Assembly: GCA_016788865.1 (NCBI GenBank)
Contig: JAEUSB010000046.1
Location: 1-64,000 of the forward strand
Source of the DNA: Leptospirales bacterium
GTDB taxonomy: Bacteria > Spirochaetota > Leptospiria > Leptospirales > Leptonemataceae
DNA: 64,000 nucleotides
Reading direction: 5' to 3'
Position 1 is the first letter of the stretch, and each line of letters starts with the position of its first letter. The translations under genes and the position numbers were made by a program. Below are positions 44,744-54,069 of the stretch, piece by piece. The notes under the pieces were generated by a model. That model did no database searches, had not been told where the DNA came from, and worked only from the letters and a program-made list of their open reading frames with translations.

Positions 44744-45508
44744 ATGGGGCATAGCCAGAAACGTATCCGCCACGCCTGCCTCATTGCTGCCTGCTTGATT
44801 GGTGTATCCGCTGAGATCCCACGACCCTACGATCCGGACGGACAGGTGCGGCTCTTCCAGGGTATCCTCGACATAAAGCCCGAACGCTATCGAGCCCACC
44901 TCATTGAGCCCTTTGAGGGCGAGCGCATGTATGAACCGCGGGCTGCGACCAACCAGCTCTCTGACATTCGGTTTCTTGAAAAGACTCCGACGATTGACGC
45001 GTTCAACGCCGAGGTCGATTTGCTCAGAAGTCGTAACATTGACGCAAGCTCAAAGAAGTCGCTGTTCTTGAACTTTGGGTTTCAATTCCCCGGACGCGAT
45101 CATTTCTGGCTGCGACCGGCGGAACCGGTTGGTATTGTTGGCCAACCCTTTCGAATTAGTCTATGGGTATATAGTAAACGTTATTTGCATAACCTGACGC
45201 TGCTGTTCGAGAACTCAAACGGAAAAGAAGTCCGCCTGTCGGCCGGAAGACTTGATTGGGATGGCTGGCGGCGAATTGATCTTCAGGCCCCGGCAAATCT
45301 GAGCGATCGCGGCCGGAGACTGGAACGCCGGCACACAGCCAAATTCACTGGTTTCCTGATCGACTCCAGTCCGCTCGAGGAATCAGGGACAGTTTGCATC
45401 ATGATCGATAACCTTGTTGTGATCTCGGACATGACGGACTTGATGTTTCCCGGTTCTGAAATTCCTGACTCCTGGACCAATGATAGACGCAGGCAAATCC
45501 GCAAATAA
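44744..45508 (+). CDS. Flagellar filament outer-layer protein, FlaA family
   Basis: A 254-residue exported protein. The ATG at 44744 gives a signal peptide of about 24 residues ending VSA; a longer frame from 44552 only runs over the pseudouridine synthase tail. Similarity to spirochaete FlaA is seen in WVYSKRYLHNLTLLFENSNG, RLDWDGWRRIDLQAP and FTGFLIDSSPLEESG...IDNLVV, read as the usual order of strands. FlaA coats the periplasmic flagellar core. No other flagellar gene is beside it, which is common in spirochaetes with several FlaA genes. Family call is good; which FlaA paralogue cannot be told. Confidence 0.75.
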   Translation: MGHSQKRIRHACLIAACLIGVSAEIPRPYDPDGQVRLFQGILDIKPERYRAHLIEPFEGERMYEPRAATNQLSDIRFLEKTPTIDAFNAEVDLLRSRNIDASSKKSLFLNFGFQFPGRDHFWLRPAEPVGIVGQPFRISLWVYSKRYLHNLTLLFENSNGKEVRLSAGRLDWDGWRRIDLQAPANLSDRGRRLERRHTAKFTGFLIDSSPLEESGTVCIMIDNLVVISDMTDLMFPGSEIPDSWTNDRRRQIRK

Positions 45509-45545
45509 GGCTGGCTAGATTCGCCGGAAGGCGCCTGGATGGATC

Positions 45546-47054
45546 ATGCCATCGTCCTCCCCTGCCTTTCAATTTTCACACAGCACGCTCCCTGAGCTAC
45601 CTTGCGAAATTCTGATTCTGGGCATTCTCCAGGATCCTTTAAAGGAAGAATTACTGCACGATTCCCGGCTCGCAATGCTGGAGTCATTGAGTCCTGGGGC
45701 TACGGAAATTTTGACGCAGGAAAAGTTCGATGCCTCACGCGATAAAGTTATCCTGCTGAGAAACCCCTCCGGCACAAAAGCTCCGACACGAATTCTTGTC
45801 ACGGGCCTGGGTCGTTCAGCCAAGCTTCGCCCGACGGGTCTGACGGCAGCACTTAAGATCGCCTTTGATAAGGCATTTGGAATTGCAGCCGTGCGCTCAA
45901 TTGCGCTTTCCTTGCCGCCGCTCGAACTCACTACAGACTCCGCAATCCTTGCCGCAGTAGACGCCGCTCATGACGCAGGCTATGCTTCGCTTGAGGCTAA
46001 GAAACCCGGCCGGTCCGTCGAACAGATCCACCTGGTCGTTGGCGGTGTCCTGGATGAAAAACCTCAGGTTTTAAAGGAGTCCATTGCAATCGCTGTGGCT
46101 CGCGGCAAGGCCCGTGACCTCACAAATATGCCACCTAACGTCAAACGGACTATGACATTGAGCAATCGCGCGCAGGAGCTGGCCGGGCTACCGCACATTT
46201 CCGTTGACATTATTTCTGACACCGAATGGATCAAGAAGAACATGCCATGCTTCTATACTGTTGCAATGGGTTCTGTGGCCACGGATCCACCAAGGTTCAT
46301 CCGCGTTCACTACAGGCCGCCTGGAGCCAAACGTAAGATTATCCTGGTTGGGAAGAGTGTCATCTTTGATACTGGCGGATATCAGGTCAAAACTGACGAT
46401 TATATGAACACCATGAAGGCGGACATGACGGGCGGATCCACGGTTCTCGCTGCCATCGAAGCATTCGCGACTCTTGGCATTCAGGGAATTGAGCTGGCGG
46501 CATATCTGGCCGCCACACCCAATATGATCGATGCTTACGCCATGCTACCGGACTCTATCGTCGACACAACGTGCGGAAAGAAAGTAGAGATTCGCCATAC
46601 GGACGCGGAAGGTCGGCTAACGTTGATTGATGCTGTAGCAAAGGCGTGCGAGGAATCTCCGGATCTAATTGTAACAATTGCAACCCTGACAGGCTCCGCG
46701 GCCCGAGCCGTGGGCGAAGCAATTGCGCTAATGGGCAATAACGATCCACTCCGCGATCGTCTTCGCGATGCGGCAAGACTGGGCGGTGATCCGGTTCAAA
46801 CACTGGATATCTGGGATGAAGACTTTGAAGATATCAAAAGCAAACTGGACGGTGCGGACATTATTAACACAAGTCAGAACAAGAATCGTGGCGCGCAATC
46901 CGCGTGCGCTTTTGTAATGAGCGGTCTGACAAAGGACATTCCCTTGCTCCACCTGGACATTGCCGGTGCGGACATGACAAAAGACGAAAAGGCAACCGGC
47001 ATTGGTGTCAAAGCGATATTGAAATTCTTGATTTCGGAAAGCCAGTCTGCATGA
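45546..47054 (+). CDS. pepA: Leucyl aminopeptidase, M17 family
   Basis: A 502-residue cytosolic two-metal aminopeptidase. The catalytic C-terminal domain shows VGKSVIFDTGGYQVKTDDYM (metal-binding Lys and Asp and the second Lys), KADMTGG and HTDAEGRLTLIDA (Asp, Glu and the Arg of the bicarbonate site), so all active residues seem present. VGKSVIFDTGG differs from the commoner VGKGITFDSGG. It removes N-terminal residues from peptides. The last four bases overlap the ATG of the SpoIIE-type phosphatase (ATGA). Identity is secure; gene symbol by family. Confidence 0.93.
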   Translation: MPSSSPAFQFSHSTLPELPCEILILGILQDPLKEELLHDSRLAMLESLSPGATEILTQEKFDASRDKVILLRNPSGTKAPTRILVTGLGRSAKLRPTGLTAALKIAFDKAFGIAAVRSIALSLPPLELTTDSAILAAVDAAHDAGYASLEAKKPGRSVEQIHLVVGGVLDEKPQVLKESIAIAVARGKARDLTNMPPNVKRTMTLSNRAQELAGLPHISVDIISDTEWIKKNMPCFYTVAMGSVATDPPRFIRVHYRPPGAKRKIILVGKSVIFDTGGYQVKTDDYMNTMKADMTGGSTVLAAIEAFATLGIQGIELAAYLAATPNMIDAYAMLPDSIVDTTCGKKVEIRHTDAEGRLTLIDAVAKACEESPDLIVTIATLTGSAARAVGEAIALMGNNDPLRDRLRDAARLGGDPVQTLDIWDEDFEDIKSKLDGADIINTSQNKNRGAQSACAFVMSGLTKDIPLLHLDIAGADMTKDEKATGIGVKAILKFLISESQSA

Positions 47055-48406
47055 ACTGGTTCGATCTAGTATTTCCGGAACGGAAGGAGCTTCCGTACTC
47101 AGTCTATCTGGAAAAACTGGATGAACAGATTCGCTTTGCGCTTCCTTTTGCCGGATTCCTTGGTTTTTTCGCCTGGATTCCGTATCTTGTAATTGATCCT
47201 CTGCTCCATCCGGAAGTGGCCGGCAAACTAATTCCTCTCAGGATTGGCCTGACTGTGTGCGGGCTAATCGTCATCTGCGCGGCCCACGTGCGGATTCTCC
47301 GATCATTTGCGATGCCCTCTTACTACTTGATAGCAAACTACTTGCTTCAGGCAACGCCAGTCATTACCAATCTTTCCGGAAATGACCCCGAATACCTGAC
47401 TGGCTATCAGCTGGCCCTGCTCGTTGTTTGTGTATTCCCGCTGCGATTCTCGCACGGACTTCTTTGCATTGCTTCGTCCATGGTCACGTTTCATCTCCTC
47501 GCTGCACTTCTTGATCCGTCATTCTTTACCGGTAAGTACTACTCCTGGGGAAACCTCGCGATTTCTTTCTTTGTTTCCGCTCTTATAATGTATATTAACG
47601 AGAGAAACCGTCTTCAATCGGAAGTCCGCAAGCGCAAGCTTGAAGAAACACGCCTTACTCTGAAACGTCGCACAGAACAGATTGAGAACGACATGAGCAT
47701 TGCGCGACTCGTTCAAAGCAATCTGCTTCCCGCCACATTTCCGAATACACCGCACATCGAGATGGCAGGATTTTATCAGAGCATGGAGTTGATAGGTGGA
47801 GACTTCTATGACATCCACCAGCTCGACGAGCATCGTCACCTTCTCTTCATTGCCGATGCGTCCGGACACGGTGTTTCCGCAGCACTCGTGGCGGGAATGG
47901 CAAAACTTTCCTTCTATCACGCGATGGAGGCCGGCTGCCAGAGGCCAGATGAGCTTTTGAAATTCATGAACCGTGAAATTAAGAAGTTCCTGCGCACAGA
48001 GCATTTCCTTACCGGATACGCATTGCTTGTGGATACAAACGAGCGCGTCATCGAGTATTGCAATGCCGGCCATCGCCCGGCGCTGTGCATCGACTCCGAT
48101 GGCTACGTGCGCGAGCTGGACACTCCTGGAACGATTCTTGGCGTTGTGGACGAAGCGGGATACGAGCTGAGCGTGGGTCACATTGAGAATATAGAATTCT
48201 TCATGCTCTACACGGATGGAATTGTCGAAGCACGAAACCGAAAGGGAGAAGAGTTTGGTCCCGGGCGTCTGGTCCAGGCTTTACTCAATTATCGCAAGGA
48301 AGCAATCACGCGGATTCCAACACTCATCTTTTCAGATCTTCGCGCATTCTCGGACGGAATTGTCCCCGGGGACGATCTTACCCTCCTATTGGCCCGGCTC
48401 AGGTAA
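47051..48406 (+). CDS. Membrane SpoIIE/PP2C-type serine phosphatase
   Basis: A 451-residue protein. The ATG at 47051 overlaps the pepA stop; the N-terminal part (about 30-190) has five to six membrane helices, followed by a coiled-coil linker (about 190-225) with the usual SIARLVQSNLLP pattern. The PP2C-like SpoIIE domain (about 235-450) has GGDFYDIHQLDEHRHLLFIADASGHGVSAALVAGM, read as GGDFYD, then ADASGHG, and DGIVEARN and GDDLTLL with metal-binding Asp residues. Such enzymes usually dephosphorylate an anti-anti-sigma or STAS protein. No STAS or anti-sigma kinase gene is next to it. Confidence 0.9.
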   Translation: MNWFDLVFPERKELPYSVYLEKLDEQIRFALPFAGFLGFFAWIPYLVIDPLLHPEVAGKLIPLRIGLTVCGLIVICAAHVRILRSFAMPSYYLIANYLLQATPVITNLSGNDPEYLTGYQLALLVVCVFPLRFSHGLLCIASSMVTFHLLAALLDPSFFTGKYYSWGNLAISFFVSALIMYINERNRLQSEVRKRKLEETRLTLKRRTEQIENDMSIARLVQSNLLPATFPNTPHIEMAGFYQSMELIGGDFYDIHQLDEHRHLLFIADASGHGVSAALVAGMAKLSFYHAMEAGCQRPDELLKFMNREIKKFLRTEHFLTGYALLVDTNERVIEYCNAGHRPALCIDSDGYVRELDTPGTILGVVDEAGYELSVGHIENIEFFMLYTDGIVEARNRKGEEFGPGRLVQALLNYRKEAITRIPTLIFSDLRAFSDGIVPGDDLTLLLARLR

Positions 48407-48408
48407 TA

Positions 48409-49107
48409 TCACTCCCGCTCTTCACGCTCATCAAACCAGAAGCATTCGCCCTTAAAGTAGCCGTCTGGATATTTCTCAATGTATTTCCAGATGCCACCCT
48501 CGATTTGAAGCACATTGGTGTAGCCAAGAGATTTTAAATACGGTACGGCCTTCTCGCAGCGGATGCCACCGGTACAAAAGCTCACGATCGGCATGTCCTT
48601 TGCCAGTTCAAGCTTCTCCATTGCTTCAGGTAACTCCTTGAAGGCATGGAGCCCGGGATCAATAGCTCCAACAAAAGTACCGATTTCTATCTCGTACCTG
48701 TTGCGAACGTCAAGCATTGCCATTTTCTCGCCGGCTAATAGACGTGCATGCAGTTCCTCCGCGCTCATGTAGGTTTCATGGGATTTTGCCATGTCCACCG
48801 GAACTCCGAGCTTGATGATTTCAGGTTTGATTTTGCGCGCCAACTTTCTGAATGGTTGGGCGGACAACTCCATTCGCTTCATTTCTTGCGGCAATGGGCT
48901 GAAGGCAGGGACGTTTTTACTAAGTGCTTCAAGATACTTGTCGAGGGACTCAGAGTCGCCCCAGAGGTTAATATTCCATCCTTCCGAAGCGACCAGCACC
49001 GTACCAAGGAGACCCAGCTCATTGGCCGGTTGGTAGAATGCGTCTGCATAGATTGCCGGATCTTCTGTACGCTGAAACCGGTAGAAGCTAAGAATTTCTC
49101 GGGCCAT
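48409..49107 (-). CDS. trhO: tRNA U34 hydroxylase (rhodanese domain)
   Basis: A 232-residue protein of the TrhO/YceA group, which makes 5-hydroxyuridine at the tRNA wobble position. The N-terminal domain (REILSFYRFQRTEDPAIYAD and ASEGWNINLWG) and the rhodanese domain (MLDVRNRYEIEIGTFVGA) fit the family. The active Cys is in CTGGIRCEKAVPYLKSLG. The protein stops soon after the rhodanese domain, while E. coli TrhO is about 350 residues, so the C-terminal part is absent. Its start overlaps the lipoprotein gene stop (ATGA), so it is the last gene of the lipid transport cassette. Confidence 0.88.
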   Translation of the reverse strand: MAREILSFYRFQRTEDPAIYADAFYQPANELGLLGTVLVASEGWNINLWGDSESLDKYLEALSKNVPAFSPLPQEMKRMELSAQPFRKLARKIKPEIIKLGVPVDMAKSHETYMSAEELHARLLAGEKMAMLDVRNRYEIEIGTFVGAIDPGLHAFKELPEAMEKLELAKDMPIVSFCTGGIRCEKAVPYLKSLGYTNVLQIEGGIWKYIEKYPDGYFKGECFWFDEREERE

Positions 49108-49724
49108 CAGTTGGCGTCGGCGTCGATCTTTTCCAATTTTTCCGCATCCGTGAGATCCGGATTGGGTAACTTTTCAAATACGGCGGCAATCAGGCGATAA
49201 AAAGGCGCACTGTAGACCCTGGCAGACTCGCCAAATCGTTTAACGTCTCCAGCAATCAGAGTTCCAAAGTCGGAATCGTTCATTTCGTAGGAAACCTGCG
49301 ACCCGGCTTCCCAGAGACGATCTCCTGTTTTACAATCGTATAGCCCTGTTGTCATGGCGAAATTCAAATCTCCGCCATCCTGCTTCAGACTCGACAGTCG
49401 ATGCAGCAGCACCCCATTGAGCTTCTTCTCCGCCTTGCAAACATTCAGTATGTTTCCCGGCTTTGCCGAATAAACGATAAACTCTGAGTGATGAATCAGA
49501 TGTTCTCGCGTCCGGAAGATCAGCATTCGATCGCGGATTGCCTGATCGGCCGTGGGGACGGAATTCTGGTCCACCAGGACTGCCACGCGTTTGACGTATT
49601 TTAACTCGTTGGTCTCTAGACCGGGCTTCTTATAAACGCTCTTAACTGCGCTGGCACAATCGATCGTCAGCGCCAGCAGGCCAAACAAGATCAGTAAAAC
49701 TAAGCGACTCGAGAACTTTCTCAT
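49107..49724 (-). CDS. Lipoprotein linked to the RND exporter
   Basis: A 205-residue lipoprotein with ATG at 49724 (overlapping the exporter stop as ATGA, GGGA eight bases upstream). The signal peptide ends in a lipobox T-I-D-C at about residue 23. The mature domain has VKRVAVLVDQNSVPTADQ, a FIVYSAKP strand and a LWEAGSQVSYEMNDS segment. It appears to belong to the lipoprotein family named for Leptospira and Myxococcus members found next to RND transporters; I give this from memory and with caution. A periplasmic partner of the exporter is the likely role. Confidence 0.72.
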   Translation of the reverse strand: MRKFSSRLVLLILFGLLALTIDCASAVKSVYKKPGLETNELKYVKRVAVLVDQNSVPTADQAIRDRMLIFRTREHLIHHSEFIVYSAKPGNILNVCKAEKKLNGVLLHRLSSLKQDGGDLNFAMTTGLYDCKTGDRLWEAGSQVSYEMNDSDFGTLIAGDVKRFGESARVYSAPFYRLIAAVFEKLPNPDLTDAEKLEKIDADAN

Positions 49725-52522
49725 GTTGATTTCCCTAACCTGTACCAACCTTTTTCCACCAGAAATTCAATGAGTGCTGGAAGAAAGGTAAGCGATACTG
49801 CCAATGTTGCCGCAAGACCAATGCAAGCCACAAAACCCATCGAGCGAACACCGGGATGGACTGCAATCAAGAGCGCGCCCCACCCCGCAAACGTTGTCAG
49901 ATTCGATGCCATGATCGGAGGGCCAATACGACCAAGGGCCTGCACAGCGGATCCAAGCTCCAAAGAGCGAAAGAGCATGAAGATGCCACTGTTAATTCCG
50001 TATCCAATGATGATTGGAAAGACAATGATGTTGAAGTAATTTAGCTTTACGTTCCCTATTACCATGAGACCGCACATGGCGAGCATTCCAGTTATCAAAG
50101 GCACCAGGGCAATCAGGCACGACTTGATATTGCGGAAACTCACAAGCAGAAGAAACATCACCAGGACGGAAGTACCGATGACGATCCACCGCGATTCACG
50201 CTGAATAATGTAGGTAAACTCAGCCACAAGCATGGTTGAACCGGTTGCACGTGCAACCCTGGTTGTCTTCTGAACATCTTCCAGTGACTTAAAGGGCCGC
50301 GATTTCAAAATCTCCTGATTGACCATATCAAAGAATCCAAGACTCTTTAGACTCTTTTCGTCTATGCGATTCAGTATTTCGATGACTCCATTGATCTCGC
50401 GCTCGCTTAGATCCATGCCCTGAACGCGCTTCTTCACGTCACTTCCGGGAAATCGCTTCCTGAGTTTTCTTTCCCAGTTGGGAATCTCATAAGCAATGCG
50501 CTGGATTGTAAGCCGACCAATGACCGGATAGTGCATTTCACCGACAAGATTGTCGAGCCGCGCCAGATCCTGCGCAAAATACATCCGATCTACCTCCGGA
50601 TAGATGAAGGTCAACCAGCCCTTTATGGGGGACGATTCCACATTCTGAAACTGATCGCGCATCTTCGGGGGAAGGTCATACAACGTGAACGGTCTTTCGC
50701 GCGTTATTTGCAGGTACTGGCCGTAGTATTGCTTGAACTCAGGCGGTATCAATGCCGCGGGAACATTCGTCTGGGCCGCGAAATTCTGAATGAGGGTTGC
50801 ATTGCGCATCTGTTGCACGGCGGGTGGAACAAACGAAAACGGAGAAACAATCTGAGCAACGGTCCCCTGCAAGCGCTCATCGGGCGGATCAAGATATTCG
50901 TAAAGCGATGCAGCCTCGTCAATTGTATCGGTGGCGACCGCCAGCGGGTCCCCCGCAATATCATAGCGAAGGTCCATTTCCTCGCGCAAATACTCCGATG
51001 GGATATCCGACGACAACATGTTGCGCGAATCGTGGTCGAAGGCTATTCCGCGCGCGAGTATGCCGAATACCACGGTCAGGATCAGACTCCCAATCACTAC
51101 AAGCCTGGAAACCCGAGCCACGTTGAACTTCGGTGTGTACGCATCAGGCTCCGGTGAGCCCTTACCCAATGATTTCACGAAGCCCGGAAACCACTTCTCA
51201 AACATCACAATCTGAAGCGGCGTTAGAATAAACATCGAAAGCATTGTAACGACAATGCCGTAAGCCGAGATTGCACCGAATTCAGAGAAGCCTTTGAATT
51301 CCGACAGAATCAAAGCGACAAAAGCGGCGGCGACGGTAGCAGCAGAAAAGAGAGCTGCGGGTCCTGTGCGAAGCACAGTCGTCTTAATGGCCTCCATTGT
51401 ATCTTCCGATTGCCAGTACTCCTGCTTGAAGCGAAATACGAAATGAATTCCAAAGTCGATGCCAAATCCTGCGAGAATCCCGCCAAAGATGGCAGTGATG
51501 AGATTCAGTTTTCCGATTACAAAGTACGTAAGACCATACGTGAGTACAATCGCATATACAAGCGAAACCAGAAGCGCCAGAATTAACCGGAAGCGCCGGA
51601 TAAAGAATCCTAGAACGGCAGCAATTCCAGCCAGCGAAAGCAAGAGCGTCGGCCTCAGTGAATTATCAATAGAGTCGTATTGATCCACGTAAGTGGGATA
51701 GAGCCCCGTAAATCCCACCTCGATTCCGCGATCCCGAAACTTCATGGCTTCTATGTGCGCGGAAATCTCGGCCATCAATTGGCGGCTGCTGTCAATTTCA
51801 TTCATTGAGAATGCGGGCTTCACAAGCAACACCATCATCCGCCGATCAGGCGACACGTAGTAATCGTCGATAATCTCCTTCTTTCCAACTTTAGTGTACT
51901 TCGAAATAATATCCGACAGATCAAGCCTTACCTGACCCTGACCGAGGTCAATGAAGAAGGGATCAGCCCGCTTTTGAAGATCGTCACGCTTCAGAGAGAC
52001 ACGTCGAATAGCCTCGCTCAGATCGTCCGTCTTCCAGAAGAACAGAAACTTTCTTTTGATAAAATCCAGTGAATATTTGTACTGCACAAAGCGTACTTTT
52101 GGATCCTTTTTCAGTTCTGCGGCAATTTCGTCAGATGCCTTCTTGAGAACTTCTGCCCGGACAAGATCGTCTTTTCTAGTCTTCGCGTACTCAAGGTTCG
52201 CTTTTTTTACAAGTTCTTTGGCGCCAGCATCGTCACCAGATCGCTTCAACTGCCGTGCCTGTTCTACCAATTTGTCGCCTTCATTCCGATCAACGTTCTT
52301 GAGAGTAATGATGAGAAAGCCTGTGCCTCCCACCATGGTAGTAATCTTCTTTGCGTCCTGCACGTGCGGCAGGTTTTCCGGAAGAAGATCGAGCTGATTG
52401 GAGTTGATGCTCAGTTTTGATGCGCCAAAGGCACCCACCAGGAAAATTGCAAGCGCGACAAGAGCGCTTGCGGTTGTATGACTGAGGTAGAAATCGTAAA
52501 AGCGAACTACATATTTGGACAT
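49721..52522 (-). CDS. MMPL/RND-family exporter (hopanoid-transporter-like)
   Basis: A 933-residue integral membrane protein with twelve expected helices and two large periplasmic loops (about 45-270 and 500-760), typical of the MMPL/HpnN branch of the RND superfamily. The repeated Patched-like core has GFGIDFGIHFVFRFKQEY in the first half and IIGYGINSGIFMLFRSLELG in the second, with the acidic residues used for proton coupling clear in the first half. It lies directly after a MlaC-like gene, as hpnN does after hpnM in hopanoid makers. Substrate is probably a lipid. No hopanoid synthesis gene is in the window. Confidence 0.88.
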   Translation of the reverse strand: MSKYVVRFYDFYLSHTTASALVALAIFLVGAFGASKLSINSNQLDLLPENLPHVQDAKKITTMVGGTGFLIITLKNVDRNEGDKLVEQARQLKRSGDDAGAKELVKKANLEYAKTRKDDLVRAEVLKKASDEIAAELKKDPKVRFVQYKYSLDFIKRKFLFFWKTDDLSEAIRRVSLKRDDLQKRADPFFIDLGQGQVRLDLSDIISKYTKVGKKEIIDDYYVSPDRRMMVLLVKPAFSMNEIDSSRQLMAEISAHIEAMKFRDRGIEVGFTGLYPTYVDQYDSIDNSLRPTLLLSLAGIAAVLGFFIRRFRLILALLVSLVYAIVLTYGLTYFVIGKLNLITAIFGGILAGFGIDFGIHFVFRFKQEYWQSEDTMEAIKTTVLRTGPAALFSAATVAAAFVALILSEFKGFSEFGAISAYGIVVTMLSMFILTPLQIVMFEKWFPGFVKSLGKGSPEPDAYTPKFNVARVSRLVVIGSLILTVVFGILARGIAFDHDSRNMLSSDIPSEYLREEMDLRYDIAGDPLAVATDTIDEAASLYEYLDPPDERLQGTVAQIVSPFSFVPPAVQQMRNATLIQNFAAQTNVPAALIPPEFKQYYGQYLQITRERPFTLYDLPPKMRDQFQNVESSPIKGWLTFIYPEVDRMYFAQDLARLDNLVGEMHYPVIGRLTIQRIAYEIPNWERKLRKRFPGSDVKKRVQGMDLSEREINGVIEILNRIDEKSLKSLGFFDMVNQEILKSRPFKSLEDVQKTTRVARATGSTMLVAEFTYIIQRESRWIVIGTSVLVMFLLLVSFRNIKSCLIALVPLITGMLAMCGLMVIGNVKLNYFNIIVFPIIIGYGINSGIFMLFRSLELGSAVQALGRIGPPIMASNLTTFAGWGALLIAVHPGVRSMGFVACIGLAATLAVSLTFLPALIEFLVEKGWYRLGKST

Positions 52523-52528
52523 GGTCGG

Positions 52529-53131
52529 CTATCTTCCAGCCGCTTTCTTCACTTGAGCAACAGCATTGTCCATCACAGACAACAGGCCGGGTACCCCCTT
52601 CTCTTTTAGAGTCGGTTGGACTTGTCCCACTTTGTTTGACTGCATGCTCGATGTGTTCTTGTCATTCAGGAAGTCAGTAATCACATAATTTTCGCCAACT
52701 TTGGTCAAGATCCAGGAAAACGTTAATCTTTCCGAGCCAGAATAGACCACGGAGGATTGGACGCGCGCTTGATCACCGTTGATTACTGGCGGCTCATATG
52801 TAAGATCAATGTCCTTGAAGTATTTGTGAATGAGTGGAAATGCTTTGTAACGCGTATACTCGCGAATCTGTTTTGCGAACTTCTCTTTCTGGGCGGGTGT
52901 GGCAGTCTTTGCATAGTCACCCATCAGAAACTCCGCCATCTGCGTGGAACCGATGCTTTCAAGGGCACGGTCCTCAAGTGCAATTCGGTCGGCGAGGGTC
53001 TTTGCTTTGTCGCTGTACCTGACGTTTCCAATCAGACGCTTGATGGGGGCAAGGACCTTTTGTTCCGCCTCCTCCTGCGCATGGACGGAAATGGCAAATA
53101 GGCAAATTGTTATCGCAAGGAACTTCTTCAT
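52529..53131 (-). CDS. MlaC/Ttg2D-family periplasmic lipid-binding protein
   Basis: A 200-residue exported protein with signal peptide MKKFLAITICLFAISVHA and a MlaC-type fold: an N-terminal helical part (MAEFLMGDYAKTATPAQKEKFAKQI), then a beta sheet (LTYEPPVINGDQARVQSSVVYSG, read as a strand pair), and FSWILTKVGENYVITDFLND. MlaC/HpnM proteins carry phospholipid or hopanoid between membranes. GAGGGAG sits before the ATG. It is the first gene of the MlaC-RND-lipoprotein-trhO set and lies 110 bases downstream of the cmoB-like gene. Family call is strong; the lipid is unknown. Confidence 0.88.
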   Translation of the reverse strand: MKKFLAITICLFAISVHAQEEAEQKVLAPIKRLIGNVRYSDKAKTLADRIALEDRALESIGSTQMAEFLMGDYAKTATPAQKEKFAKQIREYTRYKAFPLIHKYFKDIDLTYEPPVINGDQARVQSSVVYSGSERLTFSWILTKVGENYVITDFLNDKNTSSMQSNKVGQVQPTLKEKGVPGLLSVMDNAVAQVKKAAGR

Positions 53132-53241
53132 GTTTCTCCCTCTGGCTGTACCTGTTTTGATTGGACGATTCAGCAGAGAATCTAGCTCTTATTTTTGCAG
53201 CGGAAAGGCTGTGGCAATCAAATTACGTGAAAGGGACAATT

Positions 53242-54069
53242 CTATCTTTTCGCAACGAATAAATATCTTAGCGGAACTTCGTATCCCTCCACGGTCCTGC
53301 TCCCGCTCTCATGATAAAACTCACGCATGGGCGGCAGGTCGGCGAAAGCCGTGCGTTGCTGCTCATCTCGAGCGTCCCATTCGTCTACCGTCCGGTTCAT
53401 TCCAAAACCAGAGCGTTTGAGCATGTTCAGGACAGCCGTGGGTCCTGGCACCATCCAGATGCCACCCTGGCCCGCATACTTTCCGGCAGGAACAATCACT
53501 CGATCATCCAGATTTGCTCCGAGAGTTTCCAGAACCACAATTCCACCCGGAGCGAGCGAATCGCGCAAGGCATCAAGCAGCTCATAGGGATTGCGTTGGT
53601 GATAGATCACGCCCATGCAAAATATTACGTCAAACGCTTCCTTGTGCTCCAACAGCGACTGATAGCCAACTTTGCGGAACTGAATTCGCGCCTCGTCCAG
53701 ATCTCGTGTAATGAAACGAAATTGCTGTTCGAATGCGGCGGCCGGATCCAGGCCGAGAGCGAAACTTGCCCCCGCCTCGAGGGCGCGAAACAGATAGTAA
53801 CCGTTGTTGCACCCTACGTCGCAAACCCGCTTCCCCTGAATCCCTCCGAATAGATCCGCCGCAGCCAGGGCTCGTTTCCATTTCAGGCTGCTGTCCCACT
53901 GGCCGTCGATTCGAACCCCGTGGATTTCAAATGGCCCTTTTCGCCACGGACCAAGCGCCATGGCTTCTTCTTTGATCCGGGAAACTTGCTGGGCGTCCGA
54001 AATCGGTTCCCCGATCCGAACGCAATCGCCATAGCTGTTACTCTTGTTTGCTCTTGAGTCCAAGACCAC
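53242..54069 (-). CDS. cmoB: CmoB-like tRNA U34 carboxymethyltransferase
   Basis: A 275-residue SAM-fold enzyme. GPWRKGPFEIHGVRIDGQWDSSLKWKR is the signature of CmoB, read as G-P-W-R-K-G-P-F then I-D-x-x-W and K-W, followed by CDVGCNNGYYLFRAL and FCMGVIYHQRNPYELLDALR. CmoB uses carboxy-SAM to convert 5-hydroxyuridine at tRNA position 34 into 5-oxyacetyluridine. The protein lacks about 50 N-terminal residues of E. coli CmoB. It starts with GTG at 54069, inside the end of the SPFH gene, though a TTG at 54063 is also possible. CmoA, which makes the cofactor, is not in the window. Confidence 0.85.
   Translation of the reverse strand: MVLDSRANKSNSYGDCVRIGEPISDAQQVSRIKEEAMALGPWRKGPFEIHGVRIDGQWDSSLKWKRALAAADLFGGIQGKRVCDVGCNNGYYLFRALEAGASFALGLDPAAAFEQQFRFITRDLDEARIQFRKVGYQSLLEHKEAFDVIFCMGVIYHQRNPYELLDALRDSLAPGGIVVLETLGANLDDRVIVPAGKYAGQGGIWMVPGPTAVLNMLKRSGFGMNRTVDEWDARDEQQRTAFADLPPMREFYHESGSRTVEGYEVPLRYLFVAKR

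Noticed and set aside
50531-51157. A 208-residue plus-strand frame opposite the RND exporter
   Set aside because: It is antisense to well-supported coding and has an Arg/His-rich composition typical of shadow frames.
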